From contig JBBQTU010000174.1 of NCBI GenBank assembly GCA_038213005.1, positions 1 to 8,886 on the forward strand: DNA of 8,886 nt, read 5' to 3'. Shown in pieces: positions 5,642 to 8,886 of this stretch (positions are counted from its first letter, which is position 1; every line of letters begins with the position of its first letter). This DNA is from JBBQTU01 sp038213005 (GTDB taxonomy: Bacteria > Planctomycetota > Phycisphaerae > Tepidisphaerales > Tepidisphaeraceae). Below the pieces are notes generated by a model that was not told the DNA's origin, searched no databases, and saw only the letters and a list, made by a program, of their open reading frames with translations. The translations under genes and the position numbers were made by a program.

Positions 5642-6844
5642 CTATGCCACGGCCTTGGCGTGAATCGCGAACGTGTATGCCGGATGAAGCGGGTCGCCGC
5701 TCGTGACCGTGACGACTGTGTTCACATTCCCGACCGCCGGGGCGTCGTACCTGATCGTGACGGCCCAGCCGCCCAGGGTGTAATCGTAGCCACTGGCACT
5801 CCAGGAAAACGGGTCGGTCGAATTAGTGAAGCGGACCGTGTTGAGGTCGAGGATACTATTGTCCACATCCGTGGTCTTCAGCAAAAACGTGCGTGAAACA
5901 GTCTTGCCCACCGTCGTCCTGCCGAACTCAGTACCCAGCGATGCACTGGCCGCCGTAGTACCCGACGGAATAGCGGCGCCTGCTCCGCTAAACACAGTGA
6001 GGTAAGGGAACGGACCAACAAGCGACACAAGTTCCGTCTCGAAGATCAGCGTGGAATTGGCTGGGATGGAATTGTTCGCATTGGTGCCATACCCCAGACT
6101 CGCTGGGATGATCAGCGTGCGGTGCTCCCCGGCCCGCATTCCCTTCAAGCCTTCGTTCCACCCGTCGATAACCTGAGGCTGCACCAGTGGGTCCGTGATG
6201 TCGAAGATCGGACACACGAATGGCGACCTGCCGGCGTTGAGCGAACTGTCAAACATCACGCCGTTCAACATATAGCCGCTGTAGTTCATCTTGACGACAG
6301 TGTTGTAAGCCGCCTTCGGCCCCGCACCCGCGACAGTCCTCGCCCACTGCAGACCATCGGGCAGATTGGTCGTGGTCAGGCCTAGGCCTGCAATGGCCAA
6401 CTTGTTCTTGGAAAGCGTGGGGTCATTTGACTTGATAACGAGTTTCGCCTTGCGTGTCCCGGCCGCCGCAGGACTGAAACTGACGACGACCACCCCCTGG
6501 GTGCCAGCGGCGATGTCGCCGGTGGGCGTCTGGGTCAGGGTGAAATCATCCGCATTCAGCCCGGCGATGCTGATCGACGAGATCGTCAGCGGTGCAGTAC
6601 CCCTATTCTTGATCACATAGCGTCGGGTCGATGCGCCACTGGTGGTGCTCATCGGACCGAAGTCCGTATAGTCCTGCCGACTCGGAGTCGTGTCGCCATT
6701 GGCGATGCCGACCGCCTTGCCCGCACTCAGAGCCGAGGCACCCGAGACCAGAACCATTGGCTGCCCCAGCACGATCATGTGAGGAGTGCCTCCCGACAAC
6801 AGCGTGCGGGATTCGAGCGATTCAACGAAGACTTTGCTACCCAT
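5642..6844 (-). CDS. Predicted surface protein: LEPR-XLL N-terminus, two anchor-D-like domains and an FKBP-type prolyl isomerase
   Basis: The 400-aa product opens with VESLESRTLLSGG (7-19), a form of the planctomycete LEPR-XLL motif found at the N-termini of large surface or exported proteins. A first beta domain at about 58-156 (NRGTAPLTISSISIAG, then VVVSFSPAAAGTRKAKLVI) matches the choice-of-anchor-D/HYDIN-like pattern. Residues about 180-275 are an FKBP domain. Equivalents of the FKBP12 pocket are present: Y188, F198-D199, F209, V225-I226, W229, Y252 in GYG, I260 and F268. The site looks catalytically intact. There is a longer loop (210-224) than in FKBP12. A second anchor-D-like domain spans about 285-398, with TVTSGDPLHPAYTF near the end. 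No classical hydrophobic signal peptide is seen, so the export route is uncertain. The start has GAGGAG (complement of 6852-6857) 7 nt upstream. It is co-directional with dnaK but separated by a hairpin and a 291-bp gap. Function, by inference: proline isomerisation or folding aid at the envelope. Confidence 0.9.
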   Translation of the reverse strand: MGSKVFVESLESRTLLSGGTPHMIVLGQPMVLVSGASALSAGKAVGIANGDTTPSRQDYTDFGPMSTTSGASTRRYVIKNRGTAPLTISSISIAGLNADDFTLTQTPTGDIAAGTQGVVVVSFSPAAAGTRKAKLVIKSNDPTLSKNKLAIAGLGLTTTNLPDGLQWARTVAGAGPKAAYNTVVKMNYSGYMLNGVMFDSSLNAGRSPFVCPIFDITDPLVQPQVIDGWNEGLKGMRAGEHRTLIIPASLGYGTNANNSIPANSTLIFETELVSLVGPFPYLTVFSGAGAAIPSGTTAASASLGTEFGRTTVGKTVSRTFLLKTTDVDNSILDLNTVRFTNSTDPFSWSASGYDYTLGGWAVTIRYDAPAVGNVNTVVTVTSGDPLHPAYTFAIHAKAVA

Positions 6845-6921
6845 GGCCCAACTCCTCTATGACAAGAGAACCCACACCAAGCCCGACGGCAACGACAACC
6901 GGGCTGAGCAGTATAGTTCGC

Positions 6922-7266
6922 CTATGTCCTGCCGCTCACAACAGTACGGCCAGACTCTACCACAAGTTCAACTCGCCTCCCAATATAACTTCGAGGCTGA
7001 GCCATAAATGCTTCTTTCGCACGAACGATGTCGGATACGCCAAGCAACACGACATGCGGCGACGAAGAGGAAGGCATACCGAAGGGCCAAGGCTGGATGG
7101 GGCATCCTTCACGGAGGCCGCGCAAGACGCGGTTCCGCGCCTGCAGAGGCATGGCTTGCAGTTGTCGAAGTCGTTCTGAATGTGTCATATTGGGGTTGGC
7201 AATACGCCTCGTGTCCTGTTTGCGTTTCGTTTTCGTTTCGCCCGGGAAGGCGTATGAATCGGTCAT
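6922..7266 (-). CDS. Weak ORF, 114 aa, unknown, possibly a gene remnant
   Basis: The frame starts at an ATG with GAGG 5 nt upstream and encodes a basic protein with no recognised domain. Residues 27-78 look most protein-like: MTHSERLRQLQAMPLQARNR, then a WPFGMPSSSSPHVVLLGVS block. After GVS the sequence loses that character, which could mean a truncated or frame-damaged former gene. The DNA here is less GC-rich than its neighbours. It sits 77 bp upstream of the FKBP gene on the same strand. A TTG 24 nt further upstream (7290) is an alternative start. It could be a spurious frame. Confidence 0.35.
   Translation of the reverse strand: MTDSYAFPGETKTKRKQDTRRIANPNMTHSERLRQLQAMPLQARNRVLRGLREGCPIQPWPFGMPSSSSPHVVLLGVSDIVRAKEAFMAQPRSYIGRRVELVVESGRTVVSGRT
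7202..7255. repeat. Imperfectly explained inverted repeat ATACGCCT / AGGCGTAT
   Basis: Perfect 8-bp arms (7202-7209 and 7248-7255) flank 38 bp that include a short tandem of CGTTT-like units (about 7223-7239). It lies inside the weak 114-aa ORF. It could be a degenerate small mobile-like element or a chance dyad. Confidence 0.25.
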
Positions 7267-7394
7267 GAATACCTCAGCAGAGTACGCCAATAATCAATTC
7301 ATCAATTCCGCTCCGCGGCCGGGCGGGTGGCCGGGCGCGGGAGGGAGGCGGCCCAGGTGCCGTCTTTGATCGCCGCGAGTTTGAGGAGCTATTT

Positions 7395-7994
7395 TTAGGT
7401 GTAGATGGTTTTGGCATGGGCGGCGGTGAGGGTGCGGAGGACGGGCGGATTGTGGCCGGCTTCGAGTTCGGGGACGAGTTGGACGATGGTCTGGAATGGC
7501 TGGGACTCAACGTGTCCATCGCCATACATCACATTGGAAAACTCTTCGTGACTGTTGGGAGGCTCGAACGCGACCGCATGGTCGGACGTGGCGGCGCTGT
7601 TGAAGCCTGCGCCGACGTAAACGAAGGAGCAGTGGCCGCCGGAGAGGAGGGTGGCGGCCTGTTGCGCGGGCGAGTCGAGCAGTTTGGTGTCGGCTGTATT
7701 GGGGCAGAGGAACACATCTGCGCTGAGGTCCTCAGTAACCAGAAGCAGCGATATCTCGCTGGGATACTGCTGGTTGTTGTCCTTGCAGTACATCATGATC
7801 CCCAGGGCGATCTGGCGGAGATTGTTGGAGCAGCGTGCGCGAGGCGGGGTCTGGCGATGGGAGACCGGCGAAGCTCTCATGAGATAGACGGTGAAGACCA
7901 GGGCGGCGACGCCGAGAAGGAGCAAGAGACGGCCGAAGTTTCTTGGAGGAGGGGGCGCCGCACGCTCGTAATCGAGTGGGAGAGGCTCTGGCAT
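7395..7994 (-). CDS. Membrane-anchored pseudopilin-like protein with H-X9-DG motif
   Basis: The 199-aa protein (from the Met at 7994) has a short Pro-rich cytoplasmic N-terminus, one transmembrane helix (about residues 22-38, GRLLLLLGVAALVFTVYL), and an outside domain. CSNNLRQIALGIMMYCKDN (55-73) is the conserved SNLRQI block that follows the pilin helix in planctomycete DUF1559/pseudopilin-like proteins. VFLCPNTADT (94-103) resembles their cysteine-containing CP block. H149-EEFSNVMYG-D159-G160 fits H-X9-DG exactly. The prepilin cleavage motif (G/A-F-T-L-V-E) is absent, so this is probably a fixed membrane protein rather than a processed pseudopilin. Its role is unknown. An ATG at 8084 would add 30 residues rich in Pro and Leu; the inner start places the TM helix close to the N-terminus. 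Neither start has a convincing Shine-Dalgarno. Confidence 0.8.
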   Translation of the reverse strand: MPEPLPLDYERAAPPPPRNFGRLLLLLGVAALVFTVYLMRASPVSHRQTPPRARCSNNLRQIALGIMMYCKDNNQQYPSEISLLLVTEDLSADVFLCPNTADTKLLDSPAQQAATLLSGGHCSFVYVGAGFNSAATSDHAVAFEPPNSHEEFSNVMYGDGHVESQPFQTIVQLVPELEAGHNPPVLRTLTAAHAKTIYT

Positions 7995-8087
7995 GAGAAC
8001 AGCGTACCGCTCTTTGCCAGGCGGCAACAACAAAAGAGGGGAAGCCGGCTGCCCGACACCGCAAGCCTTGGAGTCAAATTGCATTAA

Positions 8088-8120
8088 AGCTCACGCAGAG
8101 CCGCGGAGCCGCAAGAGAAG
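8088..8120. repeat. Possible copy of a CGCAGAG/GCGGAG-type intergenic repeat
   Basis: The stretch contains CACGCAGAG, CCGCGGAG, CCGCAAGAGAAGG in tandem, a pattern like the CACGCAGAGNCGCGGAGNCGCAGAG intergenic motif often seen between genes of planctomycetes and relatives. It directly follows (in plus coordinates) the longer possible start of the H-X9-DG gene. Recognition is from memory, not a search. Confidence 0.3.
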
Positions 8121-8576
8121 GCGGGGCGAAACGCCGCTGCATGATTGCCTTGCCCGGGACGGGTTAGTCGGGGAGGATGAGCCCTGGCGTTGGGGAAGGC
8201 TCTGCGCACGTGATCATGGCCCGGAAACCCTGCAGTGGATTCTGTGTAACTCGCCGGTTGACCCGCCGGGCAGTTGGCCGGAACATGTGAAAAAGGCCGA
8301 TGCCGCAGAAGGAAGCCGGCCGTCTGGGGCTTAGCGAGCGGCATGAACGGCGCTATGGTGACGTTGGGTGGATGGCCGATACGGTCAAGCGTCTTGGCCT
8401 GGAACACACGGTTCGCCGCGAAGGCCGGCCAAGCCTGAAAGATCGGGCGCAGGAGAGTCAAGAGTGATTGCAGGCCGACATACATCCGTCCGCGTTTATA
8501 TCCCCGCCCCCGTTGGTAACCCGATATAGCACGTCAGAGACGTGTTCCACGGGTCGGTCGTGGAGGATTCGGGGGC
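8121..8576. other. Intergenic region without a supported gene
   Basis: No reading frame here has convincing composition, a ribosome site and a recognisable domain. A minus-strand frame (8084-8485, 133 aa) looks like chance: Pro/Arg/His-rich with no domain. Visible symmetry is limited to CACGTC-AGA-GACGTG (8530-8544), a small possible operator, and a TATATC/GATATA pair (8497-8502, 8523-8528). The region probably carries the upstream control signals of the plus-strand gene at 8763. Confidence 0.4.
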
Positions 8577-8741
8577 ATGATGGATCTGAGTAACCAAGCC
8601 GCTGCGCCGGTGATCTTGCTGCGGCCGGTGGTCGAGGGGCCTCGAAAAGTTGAGGATCTCAGCGACCAGGCGGAGTACGCGGGGCGGGGAATAGGAAACC
8701 TGCCGAAAACATGGCTGGGCGGGCGTGGTAGAGTACACTAG
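8577..8741 (+). CDS. Possible small ORF, 54 aa, upstream of the last gene
   Basis: A short frame begins MMDLSNQAAAPVILLRPVVE and ends at a TAG 21 bp before the next start. GGAGG lies about 10 nt before its first ATG, a slightly long spacing. It is soluble, mildly basic and has no recognised motif. It may be a leader-type small protein of the gene at 8763 or a chance frame. Confidence 0.25.
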   Translation: MMDLSNQAAAPVILLRPVVEGPRKVEDLSDQAEYAGRGIGNLPKTWLGGRGRVH

Positions 8742-8762
8742 GGACGGCGAACGGACTAACTG

Positions 8763-8886
8763 ATGACTCAGCTTGCACAGCAGCCGGCATACCTGAAGAT
8801 CGCGGACGTGCTCGATGCGATCGGGCAGCGTTATCGCGTGTTTCGTCTGGTGCGCGGGTCGGTGCTGTTTCTGGCGACGCTGGCCG
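8763..8886 (+). CDS. N-terminus of a membrane protein, cut by the right window edge
   Basis: From ATG 8763 the frame is open to the edge for 41 codons: a short amphipathic stretch (KIADVLDAIGQRYRVFRLVR) and then GSVLFLATLA, the start of a hydrophobic segment. This layout, a basic helix leading into a transmembrane helix near residue 32, suggests an inner-membrane protein with a cytoplasmic N-terminus. The ribosome site is weak (GGA 7 nt upstream). Too little is visible to name a family. It is transcribed away from all the minus-strand genes. Confidence 0.6.
   Translation, partial: MTQLAQQPAYLKIADVLDAIGQRYRVFRLVRGSVLFLATLA

Noticed and set aside
7416..8087. 223-aa plus-strand ORF opposite the H-X9-DG gene
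   Set aside because: Antisense to a protein with recognisable motifs; no motif of its own.
8084..8485. 133-aa minus-strand ORF
   Set aside because: Pro/Arg/His-rich composition, no ribosome site or domain; treated as non-coding.
8496..8738. 80-aa minus-strand ORF
   Set aside because: No ribosome site, no domain, and it lies in the upstream region of the plus-strand gene at 8763.
1..8886. CRISPR array, transposase or integrase genes, rRNA or tRNA genes
   Set aside because: No regularly spaced direct repeats, no mobile-element proteins and no conserved RNA cores were seen on either strand.

Overview
The window looks like a GC-rich chromosome segment from a planctomycete, most likely of the Phycisphaerae type. 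The lineage call is an inference. It rests on three things seen in the proteins: a LEPR-XLL-type N-terminus (VESLESRTLLSGG) on a surface-type protein, an H-X9-DG domain protein of the kind abundant in Planctomycetota, and a small conserved-looking protein next to murG that resembles planctomycete hypotheticals. Apart from the last gene and two weak small ORFs, all coding is on the minus strand, so transcription runs from right to left.

Layout from left to right. Positions 1-955 hold the N-terminal two thirds of MurC, cut by the window edge. MurG (1086-2219) lies upstream of it, and upstream of that is a 152-aa protein of unknown function (2319-2777) with a good sigma70-type promoter (2841-2869). 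Together they look like a short peptidoglycan-precursor transcription unit, with a compact perfect hairpin in each gap between genes. Positions 2830-3415 contain no confident gene. They hold one weak plus-strand ORF with a strong Shine-Dalgarno, a nest of complementary arms that could be a structured RNA, and a 17-bp hairpin that probably terminates dnaK. Positions 3416-5350 encode a full-length, canonical DnaK (644 aa). Its 291-bp leader is the most interesting regulatory stretch: an exact sigma54-type -24/-12 element with two perfect inverted repeats directly upstream.

Positions 5642-6844 encode a predicted exported protein made of a LEPR-XLL N-terminus, a choice-of-anchor-D-like domain, a complete FKBP-type prolyl isomerase domain and a second anchor-D-like domain. 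It ends in a 15-bp hairpin with a GAAA loop. A weak 114-aa ORF (6922-7266) and a membrane-anchored H-X9-DG protein (7395-7994) follow. Positions 8090-8760 are mostly non-coding. A new plus-strand membrane protein starts at 8763 and runs off the right edge.

Functional themes are cell-wall precursor synthesis (murG, murC), cytoplasmic folding (dnaK) and probable envelope folding or adhesion (FKBP fusion). No CRISPR, transposase, rRNA or tRNA was found. No complete new system is evident. The best candidates for novelty are the dnaK control region, the FKBP surface fusion, the 152-aa protein beside murG and the structured 3219-3390 segment.
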